Shown: positions 53,277 to 62,746, counted from the stretch's first letter. The stretch is 64,000 nucleotides of DNA from Bacteroidales bacterium UBA6445 (GCA_002439585.1 DJOF01000003.1:1-64000), one strand, 5' to 3'. Notes: generated by a model from the sequence alone, not told the origin. Made by a program: numbers and translations.

Positions 53277-54032
53277 ATGAAGACATTCGCAGCGTTGTTC
53301 GTTGCTGCATGTATGGCCGCATCTCTTCCTGCATTTGGACAGGAGTCCGTGAAAGACTCGAAGCAGGAAAACAAGCAGCGTAAGACCGCTTTTGTAGACA
53401 GATGGTCATTGAAGTTCAATGCAGTAGATTTTCTTTTTACCGTCCCTAATTTAGGAGTGGAATTTGATCTCTCCAAGTCTCCCTACAATCGTTTTACAGC
53501 AGGTGTAAATGGCAGATACAGGTGGTGGAATACTGACAATGCCACAGAGTATATTCTTAATATCAAGGAAGTAAGGCCGGAAGTTCGCTATTACTGGCGT
53601 AACCGACAGAAAGACGGGACAATCGGATACAATGCTTATTATATGGGTGTCTACGGTGCTGCCGGCAATTATTCTACCAAAATCAGCCATTTCGGATACA
53701 AAGGCCTCGAATACGGGGCCGGCTTTACATTTGGTTGGGGTATTCCTCTTTATGGGTACAGGAAATTCGTAATCGATCTCGAACTCGGCATCTCGGCAGG
53801 ACTCATTGCGACAGATTATAGCGTGTATACGTATGATTCGGATGCGGACATATTTGTGAATGTTCCTGAGAAAGACAAGGATATGCATATTCTTCCTTTT
53901 CCAGTGCTTACGGAAGTGAAGGCGACATTTGTCCTACGTCGTCTCTCTATTGCTGATAAATACCGCAAGGTCAATCAGGCAAAGGTGATACGCCGTCAGG
54001 AAAGGCAGGATAGAAGACTAAACAACAAGTAG
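53277..54032 (+). CDS. DUF3575-type outer membrane beta-barrel protein
   Basis: The 251-residue exported protein has a signal peptide (about 1-21, ending PAFGQ) and alternating aromatic strands such as SLKFNAVDFLFTVPNLGVEFDLS, NRFTAGVNGRYRWW and EVRPEVRYYWRNRQKDGTIGYNAYYMGVYGAAG. This is the pattern of DUF3575, a small outer-membrane barrel found in Bacteroidales fimbrial/OmpA-like loci. The tail is strongly basic (KVIRRQERQDRRLNNK), an unusual end for a barrel. First gene of a four-gene operon and directly preceded by a strong promoter. Start 53277 is fixed by that promoter. Confidence 0.8.
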   Translation: MKTFAALFVAACMAASLPAFGQESVKDSKQENKQRKTAFVDRWSLKFNAVDFLFTVPNLGVEFDLSKSPYNRFTAGVNGRYRWWNTDNATEYILNIKEVRPEVRYYWRNRQKDGTIGYNAYYMGVYGAAGNYSTKISHFGYKGLEYGAGFTFGWGIPLYGYRKFVIDLELGISAGLIATDYSVYTYDSDADIFVNVPEKDKDMHILPFPVLTEVKATFVLRRLSIADKYRKVNQAKVIRRQERQDRRLNNK

Positions 54033-54041
54033 TTGAATCAG

Positions 54042-54590
54042 ATGAATAGCAGAAGGTATTTATTGGTATTGGTATCTGTGCTCGTGGCTCTTGCAGGGGC
54101 AGAGCGCGTGGATGCTCAGACATTTGCCGTGAAGGCCAATGCAGCCTTATATGCTGCGGCCACTCCTAATATCGGTTTTGAGATCGTAAGTGGCGGTCGT
54201 ACAAGTGTGGATCTCATGCTTGCCGGCCATTACAATCCTTACGGGATAGGTTCCCGAATGATAGATTTGCAGGGACAGTTCAAATACTGGATTGGCGGAA
54301 GACCTTTGGTCCGGGAATATATCGGTGTTATAGCCTCGGCTTTTTCATATGACTATACTCGCAAGAGAAAAGTACACGAAGGCAATGCCGCATGCATTGG
54401 TGTCACTGCAGGATATGTGCTGCCTCTTAACAGGCGTTGGGGCGTCGAGTTCTCTGCCGGAGTAGGCGTGTATGCATATCATGAGCGTAAATTCCCCTCC
54501 GGGACTGCTGCTCCTGCTTATGCAGGTCCCGTCTCATTGAGCGTTCTGCCTGCCAATCTTGGCGTAACATTTATATACATAATCCGATGA
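54042..54590 (+). CDS. Second DUF3575-type outer membrane protein
   Basis: This 182-residue protein, with a signal peptide cleaved near DAQ (about residue 25), is a smaller relative of its upstream neighbour. Barrel-like strands are NAALYAAATPNIGFEIVSGGRTSVDLML, DLQGQFKYWIGGRPLVREYIGVIASAFSYDY and ACIGVTAGYVLPLNRRWGVEFSAGVGVYAYHER. The true start is ATG 54042; a TTG three codons upstream is also in frame. It ends in an ATGA overlap with the next gene. The tandem pair of unequal DUF3575 proteins suggests they form a hetero-oligomer or serve different partners. Confidence 0.78.
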   Translation: MNSRRYLLVLVSVLVALAGAERVDAQTFAVKANAALYAAATPNIGFEIVSGGRTSVDLMLAGHYNPYGIGSRMIDLQGQFKYWIGGRPLVREYIGVIASAFSYDYTRKRKVHEGNAACIGVTAGYVLPLNRRWGVEFSAGVGVYAYHERKFPSGTAAPAYAGPVSLSVLPANLGVTFIYIIR

Positions 54591-56842
54591 AAGTGCTCAG
54601 AGTGATATTGACGGCTGTCCTACTGGCCTGCATATCGCTGGCAGCAGAAGGACAGGACAGGAAGCTTGTCACTGGTCGAATACTCGATAAGGTGACAGGC
54701 AAGCCTATCGACCTTACTCAAATAGAAGTCGCCATATATAGTTTCAATACAGTAGCGGAGGCCGAAGATACTAAGGCACGGATGGATACTGACGAAAATG
54801 CCGTCATCATGGCTGAGTCTATAACTTATCCGGACGAGCACGGTTACTATGAAGTTATGGTAGCCCCGTCTGGTGCCCTTATCTTCAAAGCTGACATGCA
54901 GCCGGCAATCCTGGAGAAAGTCAACTATCGTCTGGAAATCAATGTCAATATCGAACTTGGCAACAGAATCCATAATTCGCTGATTTCTGTCACAAGTGAT
55001 GTTGTAGGCGTCCTTGATCCTCAGAGCGATATAGACGGTAACTATCTCAAGGTGCGAAGCAGCATCAGCCTTCCGGCATATACTGGAAAGACCAATTCTC
55101 GTCTTATAATCCAGCCTCTTCTTATAGACGGAGCGACTAAAGATACCTTGCGCTATCTTCGTCCTATCGTGATGGATGGCAAGGAATACCGTCTTACACA
55201 ACTTCGCTGGATGAACTATGACATGGCAAATGATACTCTCACGGATTATCGTATCGATACTCCTGAACTCAATTCCAGGCGGCTGGAGATTCCTTGGTCC
55301 GATACTATATGGCTAGATCATCCTGAGAGAGACTACGAGATAAAGGGCATTGTCCATCTCGAAGACTATACGCATGTGTACTTCAGCAAAGACTACTACC
55401 TTGCTTCATCGCGTTTCAGAAGACCTATGCGTTTCTTGGAATGCCCTGTAGAACCGTATATGCTCGATCCGGATCAGTATCGCGAGAAACCCAGGAGGAT
55501 AAGGCGCAATACTGAAGGCAGCATGTCTCTGAACTTCCTTGTCAACAAGGCAGTGATCGACAGTCGTGACACTGCCAGTGTGAGGCAGCTTGACAATTTG
55601 AAGCAAAATCTGCTGGATATAGTCAATGATCCAGATGCAGTCCTGAAAGAGTTTCATATTGTGGGGACTGCTTCACCTGACGGCAATTACAAGAAAAATC
55701 TTGACCTGGCAACAAGGAGAATGCATTACGCCCAGCAGCAGATAATGTCCGTGTTGCCTCAGTATGTAAGAGACAGGTGCTATACGACTTCCAAGGCGCA
55801 GGTAGCCACTTGGGACGATGTGGCAGACCTTATGTATAAGGACTCTCTATGGGCTCAGGCCGAGGAGATTCACAGCTTGGTCCTCTCCAACAAGAACAAT
55901 CCAGACAGACAGGGAAGGCTTATAAGGAATCTGCCTTATTACCATAGCACGGTGACACCTTATCTTTCCAAGCTAAGGACAGTGCATTATATCCATGTAC
56001 AGGAAGTCTTCAAGGAACTGACACCTGAGGAGATAATGGATAGGTATGAAAATGATCCCGACTATATGTCAGGCAAGAAGCAGTTTGCCTTGTATGAGTA
56101 CTGGTATCTGTTCAATATGGTAAAGGATCCGGATGCCTTGGAGAAGCTATACAAGATGGCTCTTGACGAATCCATAAAGGAGAACGGAAAGCCATGGGTG
56201 CTTGCGGCAAACAACCTCGCAGCCTCATATATTAAGAAGGGCGTCACTGACACGAGTCTTCTGTCAAGTTTCATAGACTTGAGGATCAAGAGGACTGATG
56301 TGCGCCAGAGGGTTGGCTCTGACGAGATTGTGATCAATCCGGAGGCAGTAGTAGCCAACCAGATGATAATGTATGTAAGGTCCTACAATTTTGCCCAAGC
56401 AAGCCGTCTGTGCCAGTTACTAAATGACAATGAGCACGACAGCAAACTGATAGCATTTACCTTGGCTCTTGGCGGATACTACAAAGGCGGTTCGACTCCT
56501 GAGGAAAGGGCAAGGGCTCGTCAGGTATTCTCTGACATAGAACAGAGCTCTCCATTCAACAAAGTCATAGTTAATCTTGCGATGAATACCAAGGCCAATG
56601 ATGCTATTGCAGAGAAGACTATGTCGGAACTGCCTGCAGATAGTGCTCTTACAGATTACCTATGGGCAGTGATTTACGGCCGCAAAGGGGCTCGTACCAA
56701 GGACTTTATGGATGATCTCTCGAGTGAAGACCATCTGGTGGAATGTTTCAAGAAAGACAAGTCTTTCATGGATATAGCAGCAGTAGACGGAGACATAGTT
56801 GAAGATATATACAAGAACGCCAAAGCAAGAATGGAGGAATGA
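54587..56842 (+). CDS. Periplasmic OmpA-like protein with carboxypeptidase-regulatory-like N-terminus and TPR-like C-terminus
   Basis: The 751-residue protein has a signal peptide (about 1-22) and no clear lipobox. Residues about 25-115 (KLVTGRILDKVTGKPIDLTQIEV... DEHGYYEVMVAPSG) look like a CarboxypepD_reg/CNA-B beta-sandwich. Around 310-385 is an OmpA-like fold: LNFLVNKAVIDSRDTASVRQLDNL... then VGTASPDGNYKKNLDLATRRMHYAQQQI. ASPDG replaces the usual TDxxG, as in the ASPEG variants of Bacteroidales. The C-terminal third has helix pairs such as LYKMALDESIKENGKPWVLAANNLAASYIKKG, suggestive of TPR. It overlaps genes on both sides by 4 nt. Domain order is opposite to PorE of type IX secretion. 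Role unknown. Confidence 0.75.
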   Translation: MKVLRVILTAVLLACISLAAEGQDRKLVTGRILDKVTGKPIDLTQIEVAIYSFNTVAEAEDTKARMDTDENAVIMAESITYPDEHGYYEVMVAPSGALIFKADMQPAILEKVNYRLEINVNIELGNRIHNSLISVTSDVVGVLDPQSDIDGNYLKVRSSISLPAYTGKTNSRLIIQPLLIDGATKDTLRYLRPIVMDGKEYRLTQLRWMNYDMANDTLTDYRIDTPELNSRRLEIPWSDTIWLDHPERDYEIKGIVHLEDYTHVYFSKDYYLASSRFRRPMRFLECPVEPYMLDPDQYREKPRRIRRNTEGSMSLNFLVNKAVIDSRDTASVRQLDNLKQNLLDIVNDPDAVLKEFHIVGTASPDGNYKKNLDLATRRMHYAQQQIMSVLPQYVRDRCYTTSKAQVATWDDVADLMYKDSLWAQAEEIHSLVLSNKNNPDRQGRLIRNLPYYHSTVTPYLSKLRTVHYIHVQEVFKELTPEEIMDRYENDPDYMSGKKQFALYEYWYLFNMVKDPDALEKLYKMALDESIKENGKPWVLAANNLAASYIKKGVTDTSLLSSFIDLRIKRTDVRQRVGSDEIVINPEAVVANQMIMYVRSYNFAQASRLCQLLNDNEHDSKLIAFTLALGGYYKGGSTPEERARARQVFSDIEQSSPFNKVIVNLAMNTKANDAIAEKTMSELPADSALTDYLWAVIYGRKGARTKDFMDDLSSEDHLVECFKKDKSFMDIAAVDGDIVEDIYKNAKARMEE

Positions 56843-58092
56843 AAATGTCATCAAGGTATATAATCGCGACAGCATGCGTTGTGCTTGCCTGCCAAGGGAC
56901 TGTATCAGCTCAACAGAAAGCCGATACAATAGATTTCAATGCGCTAAAATACAGTATGCAGAAGCACCATCGCCCTCAGGATGAGGCTTTCGTACCCTAT
57001 ACTTTCTTCTATATACAGGCCGGTACAGAGCAGATGATACAGAGAACGTATTCGGATTACGGTTGGGGACCAGTCGGAAGGGAAGTCCTTGGTATGAGGT
57101 TTGACAAATACAATTCGGTAGCCATCGTTGCAGAGGCATCAACTGCCAGACAGAATCTTGATGCAGCTCGCATCTTCCGTGGAGGTATTGGACTTCAGCA
57201 TTATTTCGACATTACCTCATATGTCGGAGGTTACAGGCCTTCAAGGACTGTGTCACTGTCTACAGTAGAGCAACTCAACTATTTCCGGACTCGCCATGCC
57301 GGGGTCAACGGCAAGGCTTTCGGTCTTAGAGGAGGACTGGTTGTTGCTTTCAGACTTACAGATACTTGGCATATCAACCTTGAACCTTATGCTGCCATAT
57401 ACAACGACAAAATAGTGCCTGCAGCTCCTTTCAACTGGCGAAAATTTCAAGGAAGCTATGGGTTGACAGCCGGAATATCGCACAATTTCGACTATCGACA
57501 TTGTAGAAATGTTACAGAACCTCAGTCTTTCGGACAATGGTTCGTTGACAACTCTTTCGTATCAGTCGCTGCTGGAGTCCAGGGCTTCGGAGACAGGCGT
57601 TCCATAACCAAAGCGAATTTCTTTGAGACTCTCGGAGAGCATGTAAGCATTTCTTACGGACGTTACCTTAAGGGTCCACTCGGGTTAAGGCTATCGACTT
57701 TCATGTCGCGCAACGAGTGGGACAACGTGGCTGGGGCTTCGCAGAAGTCCAATCTGTTCGGTTTCAGAGGAGAAGTGATGTTCGACCCGTTATATTATGT
57801 CAATATTAAGAAAGGCGACAGTAAATTCTCTACGCCTTTATTCCTTGGACCTGAGGCCGCGCATTTCTCCAAGAAAGGCAGCGACTTTACTTTGGACAAA
57901 TGGTATATGGGTCTTACCACAGGCCTGCAGTTTAAGGTGAAGGTATCGCGTACTATATCACTTTTCGTCGAGCCTCGTCTCTCACTGTCAACCTATACTT
58001 CTTCAGCTAATGAACTGGACGGAGAACCTGTATTCAAGAATTACTTCGATACTCTCCTAAGCGCAAGTGCCGGTATAGAAGTCCGACTTTAG
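56839..58092 (+). CDS. Outer membrane beta-barrel protein, last gene of the DUF3575 operon
   Basis: The 417-residue protein has a signal peptide (about 1-25, ending SAQQ). It has many alternating strands (FFYIQAGTEQMIQRTY, SVAIVAEASTARQN, WHINLEPYAAIYND, EHVSISYGRYLKGPLGLRLSTFMSR, SLFVEPRLSLSTYTSS) and ends ASAGIEVRL, a typical C-terminal barrel strand. I do not know a named family. Starts within the stop of the OmpA-like gene (ATGA), so the stoichiometry is probably linked. Together with the three upstream genes it would form an outer-membrane/periplasmic assembly. A weak hairpin (58100-58122) follows. Confidence 0.72.
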   Translation: MKMSSRYIIATACVVLACQGTVSAQQKADTIDFNALKYSMQKHHRPQDEAFVPYTFFYIQAGTEQMIQRTYSDYGWGPVGREVLGMRFDKYNSVAIVAEASTARQNLDAARIFRGGIGLQHYFDITSYVGGYRPSRTVSLSTVEQLNYFRTRHAGVNGKAFGLRGGLVVAFRLTDTWHINLEPYAAIYNDKIVPAAPFNWRKFQGSYGLTAGISHNFDYRHCRNVTEPQSFGQWFVDNSFVSVAAGVQGFGDRRSITKANFFETLGEHVSISYGRYLKGPLGLRLSTFMSRNEWDNVAGASQKSNLFGFRGEVMFDPLYYVNIKKGDSKFSTPLFLGPEAAHFSKKGSDFTLDKWYMGLTTGLQFKVKVSRTISLFVEPRLSLSTYTSSANELDGEPVFKNYFDTLLSASAGIEVRL

Positions 58093-58099
58093 TTATATC

Positions 58100-58122
58100 C
58101 CTGCATTTCATTCTGATGCAGG
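58100..58122 (+). terminator. Hairpin after the DUF3575 operon
   Basis: CCTGCAT and ATGCAGG pair around 9 nt, 8 nt after the stop. No T-run follows, so this is a weak terminator at best. Confidence 0.4.
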
Positions 58123-58158
58123 TATATAAGTGGAAATTAATTAAGTGAAAAAATAGGC

Positions 58159-60687
58159 ATGTTAAATAGGAGCAAAAAAATTGGCTTAGTATTGATGTTG
58201 ATTGTGGCTGCGGGGACGCTGGCTTATGCGGCGCCGCAGCGTGGTTCTGATGACAGGAGGCTTACGGGAAGGGTCGCTGATTCTGAGAGCGGGCGCGGTA
58301 TTGAGTTTGTGACCGTGGCGCTGCGGGACAGTGCCGAGGTTCTCGTGGCGGCTGCGACGACCGACTCGGCCGGCGTCTATGTGCTGGCTGCCACATCGGC
58401 CGCTGGGTGCCGTGTCGAGTTCTCGCTCGTTGGCTACAAGGACGCTTCGGTGTCACTGGAGGGGGTGAAGGGCGGAGAAATCCCGGTCGTGAGCCTTGTT
58501 CCGGACACGCGGCTTCAGAGCGCGAAGGTCGTCGGCAAGCGCCCTCTGCTCGAGCACCAGTTCGACAAAATTGTGATGAATGTCTCTGAACTTGCAGCGG
58601 CAAAGACCGGAAACGCCACCGACGTGCTTCGCGCCGCGCCTGGAGTGACTTTCGACAAAGACGGTAACATTCAGCTCAACGGCAAGTCCGTCACCGTGTG
58701 GCTTGATGGCAAGCCTTCCAATATGTCCGGAAAGGAACTTCAGGCCTACCTCAAGGGCTCTTCAGGAACTACAATCGACAAGATAGAAGTGATTGCTTCG
58801 CCGTCATCGAAATACGATGCGGAAGGCGCAGGCGGAATCATCAACATAAAGACCAAGCAGGGGCTCCTGCACGGCTTCAACGGCTCGGTCAGCGGCACTG
58901 GGCAGTTTATGTGGGAACCTGAGGTTCACGGAACGGGCGACGGTAGCGTGCGTCTCGGCTACAAGGGCGATGTCACAAACACCTACCTCAGCTACAACGG
59001 CTACATCTATCACAACTACAACGAGGTCACGGAGGACAAGCGCTACGGCGATTCATACGAGTCGCTGCTGCGGACTGTCAACGGGGTAAGGAACCGCTTC
59101 GCTGGTCATCAGATGATGTTTTCCGAGGACATAAGGATTTCAGACAGCGACGTTCTCGGCGCGATAGTCAAGGTCAATCTTAACAGAAGCGGCTACAAGT
59201 CGCCCAATACCGCGACGATAGACAATTTTCTGAAGTTTGATGATCCGGAACCATACACCAGCCGCACGAGCCGCACTTTCGAGGCATTCCACACCCGGCA
59301 GTATTCTGCAAACCTCAATTACACCCACACGTTTGACGAGTCCCTCTCGCAGGAGCTTACAGTGAATGCCGACTACAACCACACGCGCAGCGACGGCTCG
59401 GACTACCAGCGCAATCTCTACACGTCTCTTTCCGCAGATGCGCAGAAGTACCGTGACGAGCAGATTGCTTCCGGTTCAGCGGACCCTTTCCCCGGGGACG
59501 GCCTGAACGACTCCACTTTCCGCCGTGCCAACATCTGGTCGCTGAAAGTCGATTTTTCGCAGAATCTCTGGGACAACACGGGAAGGGTTGAGGCCGGCGC
59601 GAAGGCGGCCGTGTCAGTGACTGACAACCGCTACACCACCTACAAATGGAACCCGGTGACTCCGGAGCCACAGGTCGGTGACCTTTCTGCACGCAACGAC
59701 TTCACATATTCCGAACAGATATATGCCCTCTACGCGAATCTCTCCAAGGCCTTCTCCGACAAATGGAACGCGCAGGCAGGTATCCGTGGCGAATACACCG
59801 TCCCCCGAGGCGACTGGAAGTCGGAGAACCGGCGCAGCGGCAAGAACTATTTCGATGTCTTCCCGAATGTCTTCCTGAACTGGATTCCTTCGCAGAAGAC
59901 CATCCTGTCGCTGAACTACTCCTATCGTCTTGACCGTCCCAAGTACTGGCAGCTCAATCCGTTCCGGGCTTACGTGAACGCTACCACATGGACGGTCGGC
60001 GATCCAGAGCTCAAGCCGAGCTACTCGCACAATCTGACGCTCTCCTCCGTGTTCTTTAGCCGCCTGACCCTCACGGCCGGTTACAGCCATCAGAAAAACT
60101 ACACTGACCGGCAGGTTCCGATTTACGACAAATCCCACGGAACTATGGAATACCGCTACAGCAACGCCGGCGTGCAGCAGATTGCATATCTCTCCCTCTC
60201 CCTTTCAGAGCAGAACATCACTAAATGGTGGACTCTTACGCTCAACGCCAACTATTCATATGGTGCTTTCAAGGCATATCGGAACCCGAATCTGACAACC
60301 TTTGCGGACTATAGCAATTCATCGCATTCGTTCAACGGCTACGCATCGACGACCTTCTATCTTCCAAAGGATTTCAAGTTTAGCATTGACGGCTGGGGCA
60401 TGACCCCGATGGCCGTTGGCTATTTCTCCGTAGCCAGGATGTGGTCGCTCAACGCCTCCCTGAGCAAGTCGTTCCTCGACGGCCGCGCCAACCTCACCCT
60501 GAGGGTTGACGACATCTTCAAGTCCATGAGCCAGGACCTCAGCCTTTGGGACGGCGATGTCGAGACCATGAGGATGATAAGCCTCTACTCCAGCCGCGGC
60601 GTCTCCCTCGGCTTTACCTACAGCTTCGGCCGCGCCGTCACCCCGCGCCGCAACGTCGGCAACTTCGAGGAATCAGACCGGCTGTGA
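58159..60687 (+). CDS. TonB-type outer membrane receptor (OMP_b-brl_3 family)
   Basis: This 842-residue protein has a signal peptide (about 1-25). A CarboxypepD_reg-like domain (RRLTGRVADSESGRGIEFVTVAL... SLVGYKDASV) is followed by a plug domain (GNATDVLRAAPGVTFDKDGNIQLNGKSVTVWLDGKP... IDKIEVIASPSSKYDAEGAGGIINIKTKQ) and a 22-strand-like barrel ending LGFTYSFGRAV plus a short basic tail. No TonB box or SusD partner is seen. Apart from the first 20 codons, the gene is clearly richer in G+C, with Arg CGC/CGG and Ala GCG/GCC codons common, than all genes to its left. That suggests recent acquisition. Ligand unknown. Confidence 0.88.
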   Translation: MLNRSKKIGLVLMLIVAAGTLAYAAPQRGSDDRRLTGRVADSESGRGIEFVTVALRDSAEVLVAAATTDSAGVYVLAATSAAGCRVEFSLVGYKDASVSLEGVKGGEIPVVSLVPDTRLQSAKVVGKRPLLEHQFDKIVMNVSELAAAKTGNATDVLRAAPGVTFDKDGNIQLNGKSVTVWLDGKPSNMSGKELQAYLKGSSGTTIDKIEVIASPSSKYDAEGAGGIINIKTKQGLLHGFNGSVSGTGQFMWEPEVHGTGDGSVRLGYKGDVTNTYLSYNGYIYHNYNEVTEDKRYGDSYESLLRTVNGVRNRFAGHQMMFSEDIRISDSDVLGAIVKVNLNRSGYKSPNTATIDNFLKFDDPEPYTSRTSRTFEAFHTRQYSANLNYTHTFDESLSQELTVNADYNHTRSDGSDYQRNLYTSLSADAQKYRDEQIASGSADPFPGDGLNDSTFRRANIWSLKVDFSQNLWDNTGRVEAGAKAAVSVTDNRYTTYKWNPVTPEPQVGDLSARNDFTYSEQIYALYANLSKAFSDKWNAQAGIRGEYTVPRGDWKSENRRSGKNYFDVFPNVFLNWIPSQKTILSLNYSYRLDRPKYWQLNPFRAYVNATTWTVGDPELKPSYSHNLTLSSVFFSRLTLTAGYSHQKNYTDRQVPIYDKSHGTMEYRYSNAGVQQIAYLSLSLSEQNITKWWTLTLNANYSYGAFKAYRNPNLTTFADYSNSSHSFNGYASTTFYLPKDFKFSIDGWGMTPMAVGYFSVARMWSLNASLSKSFLDGRANLTLRVDDIFKSMSQDLSLWDGDVETMRMISLYSSRGVSLGFTYSFGRAVTPRRNVGNFEESDRL

Positions 60688-60953
60688 TGTAACCGCTGTT
60701 GTATTAATTTTGTAGCAGATTCTGAAAGGTAATATGGTAATGGACCTGTAATGGATTTTGCATAAAATTATAAGGCAATGAGCATTGTTGGCAGAAGACA
60801 GGAAATCGCTTTATGCCCAGGCAATCGGACCAGAGCATTGTCAGTTGGCGCGGATTGGCTTTTGAAGAAGTGAGATTCACTTGTCGCGTGCGGTAAGAGC
60901 TGGAGAAGATTAGCTGTCTGATAAACATTCACTCCGAATGAACGATTGTTTGC

Positions 60954-60982
60954 AAAATCATTCATTCAAAATGAATGATTTT
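60954..60982. promoter_or_regulatory. 13-bp perfect palindrome upstream of the AAA ATPase
   Basis: AAAATCATTCATT and AATGAATGATTTT pair without mismatch around CAA. A weaker copy (CATTCACTCCGAATGAACG) lies 20 bp upstream. Position about 35 bp before the -7 box suggests an operator; a transcribed hairpin is an alternative. Confidence 0.5.
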
Positions 60983-61016
60983 TGTGTGTGATGTTTACGG
61001 ATAAATTTTTTATATA

Positions 61017-61024
61017 TACCTTTG
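61017..61024 (+). promoter_or_regulatory. -7 box of the AAA ATPase gene
   Basis: TACCTTTG matches TAnnTTTG; TTTA (60994-60997) lies 19 nt upstream as a near -33 box. Confidence 0.6.
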
Positions 61025-61076
61025 CTGATGCTAAATGCATTTTACAAAGAATGTTGTCTTGAATAACATTATGTAT

Positions 61077-62330
61077 ATGAAAGATTTACTGAAGCAGATA
61101 ATACTTGAGCAGCAGGAAATGCTGCACTCGTCGGGCAGAGTCTATGTTCAGCGCCATATAGCGGACGAGTGGCTCACGACTACGGAGATTCTGATTCTGT
61201 CCGGAGTGCGTCGCAGCGGAAAGTCTGTACTGATGCAGCAGCTCAGAGACCGTCTTCAAGAAAAGGATTTCTTCTTCAACTTTGATGACGAACGCCTTGC
61301 CAATTTCAGGCTGGAGGATTTCCAGACTCTTCAGGAGTGTTTTTTTGAACTGTTCGGCGAGCAGCACACCTATTATTTTGATGAGATACAGAACATCGAA
61401 GGCTGGGAGCGTTATGTCCGTCGATTGTACAACGAAGGCAACAAAATCATCATTACAGGCTCGAATGCCAGGATGCTCAGCCGCGAACTCGGCACGCATC
61501 TCACGGGTCGTTATATACAGGTGGAGATATTCCCCTTTTCCTTTAAGGAGTATCTGCAGATGCGTGGGGTGGCGTTTACTGCCAAAACTCTATATACTAC
61601 GGCAGGTCGCGCGTTGATGATGAATGAGTTCTCAAACCATCTCCTGAACGGCGGTTTCCCGGAATATATTCAGGAAGGCTCGACGTCGTATCTCTCGTCG
61701 TTGTACGAAAGCATCATATATCGTGACATTATGACCCGTAATGGGCTAACCAATGAAAAGGAAATGCTGGAACTTATGTTCTACCTTGCAAGCAATGCCA
61801 CCAGGCGCGTTACATATTCTTCGCTCGGCAAGGTTGTCGGCATAAAGCATCCGGAAACCATAAAGAACTATCTTGAATATATACAGCAGACATATCTCAT
61901 ATTCCAGTTGTTCAGATTCGATACTTCCGTGAAGAAACAGATGGCGAGTCCGAAGAAAATCTATTTCGTGGATAATGCAATCATTAACCGTATCGGTTTC
62001 AATGCGACGAAAAACAGGGGAATGTTCCTTGAAAATATGGTCTTCGTCGAATTGAAGCGCCGTGGTCTCGACGTCTTCTATCATTCCGGTAAAAAGGAAT
62101 GTGATTTCATCGTGAGACAAGGCGTGAGCATAACTGAGGCGTATCAGGTGACATGGAATATGTCGGATCCTCAGACACGCGAACGTGAAATTGCCGGATT
62201 GAGAGAGGCAATGAGGGCATATTCGCTGTCAAAAGGATATATCATCACATTTGAAGGTAAGGAAACGCTTGCCTTTGACGATGGCACGACTGCCGAGGTC
62301 ATTCCTGCCTGGGAGTGGATGCTGCGATAG
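61077..62330 (+). CDS. AAA_14/DUF4143 ATP-binding protein
   Basis: Counting from ATG 61077 it has 417 residues. ILSGVRRSGKSVLMQQL is the P-loop (about 41-57), TYYFDEIQNIEGWERYVRRLY is Walker B, and IIITGSNARMLSRELGTHLTGRY is sensor 1 with the family's GRY. The DUF4143 C-terminal part contains YRDIMTRNGLTNEKEMLELM, a winged-helix-like SLGKVVGIKHPETIKNYLEYIQQTYLIFQLFRF, and a nuclease-like FLENMVFVELKRRGLDVFYHSGKKECDFIV. ECDFIV recalls the D/ExK site of restriction-type nucleases. Such proteins are scattered accessory genes of unknown role in bacteria. The frame is open to 61035, but the family start is usually near MKDLLKQ. A palindrome precedes its promoter. Confidence 0.88.
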   Translation: MKDLLKQIILEQQEMLHSSGRVYVQRHIADEWLTTTEILILSGVRRSGKSVLMQQLRDRLQEKDFFFNFDDERLANFRLEDFQTLQECFFELFGEQHTYYFDEIQNIEGWERYVRRLYNEGNKIIITGSNARMLSRELGTHLTGRYIQVEIFPFSFKEYLQMRGVAFTAKTLYTTAGRALMMNEFSNHLLNGGFPEYIQEGSTSYLSSLYESIIYRDIMTRNGLTNEKEMLELMFYLASNATRRVTYSSLGKVVGIKHPETIKNYLEYIQQTYLIFQLFRFDTSVKKQMASPKKIYFVDNAIINRIGFNATKNRGMFLENMVFVELKRRGLDVFYHSGKKECDFIVRQGVSITEAYQVTWNMSDPQTREREIAGLREAMRAYSLSKGYIITFEGKETLAFDDGTTAEVIPAWEWMLR

Positions 62331-62746
62331 TTAATTATTGAAGCCGCATTCACCGCAGTGTCATAAGATTCGGCGAGGGTTGCCAAGCCTCTGTCATACA
62401 GCGCATTCACATATTCCCGGAATGCATCCTCCCACTCCATGCGGTAGGCCAGCCTCTTCGGCAGTTCCCTGGAATCTTCCGAACTCTACGAATTCGGCGT
62501 CGAACCCGGCGAATGTTTCCGCGAACCCCTTCCTGCACACGGCCCGCAGACATACAGTCCCACGCGCCCAGGATGAATCGGCTCAAAAAGTTCATTAAAT
62601 TGAATATAAATATAAGGATATGAGAAATTTATACATCACCGACACCTTGTCTCGAAAAAAGGAATAATTAATTTTTTACCTAAAATGAGCTTGTGCAGCA
62701 AAATGGCACATACGGTCGTTATTTTGCCCCTATAAACAATAGGGAT
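62331..62746. other. 416-bp region with possible remnant coding sequence on the minus strand
   Basis: On the minus strand from about 62590 to 62340, codon-like stretches occur in different frames (FAETFAGFDAEFVEFG in one, RLAYRMEWEDAFREYVNALY in another). A stop separates them, as in a frameshifted, decayed gene. I do not recognise the protein. The part next to the IS1595 remnant (62600-62746) is AT-rich and non-coding. Confidence 0.35.

Larger units (their letters stand above)
60688..61076. other. 389-bp region between the TonB-type receptor and the ATPase
   Basis: It contains the palindrome 60954-60982 with a degenerate copy just upstream and a probable -7 box 61017-61024. No ORF is supported. 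Confidence 0.55.

Noticed and set aside
54587..56842. PorE of the type IX secretion system
   Set aside because: Domain order differs (OmpA-like part internal, TPR-like part last), no WD40 propeller, and no other Por genes nearby.
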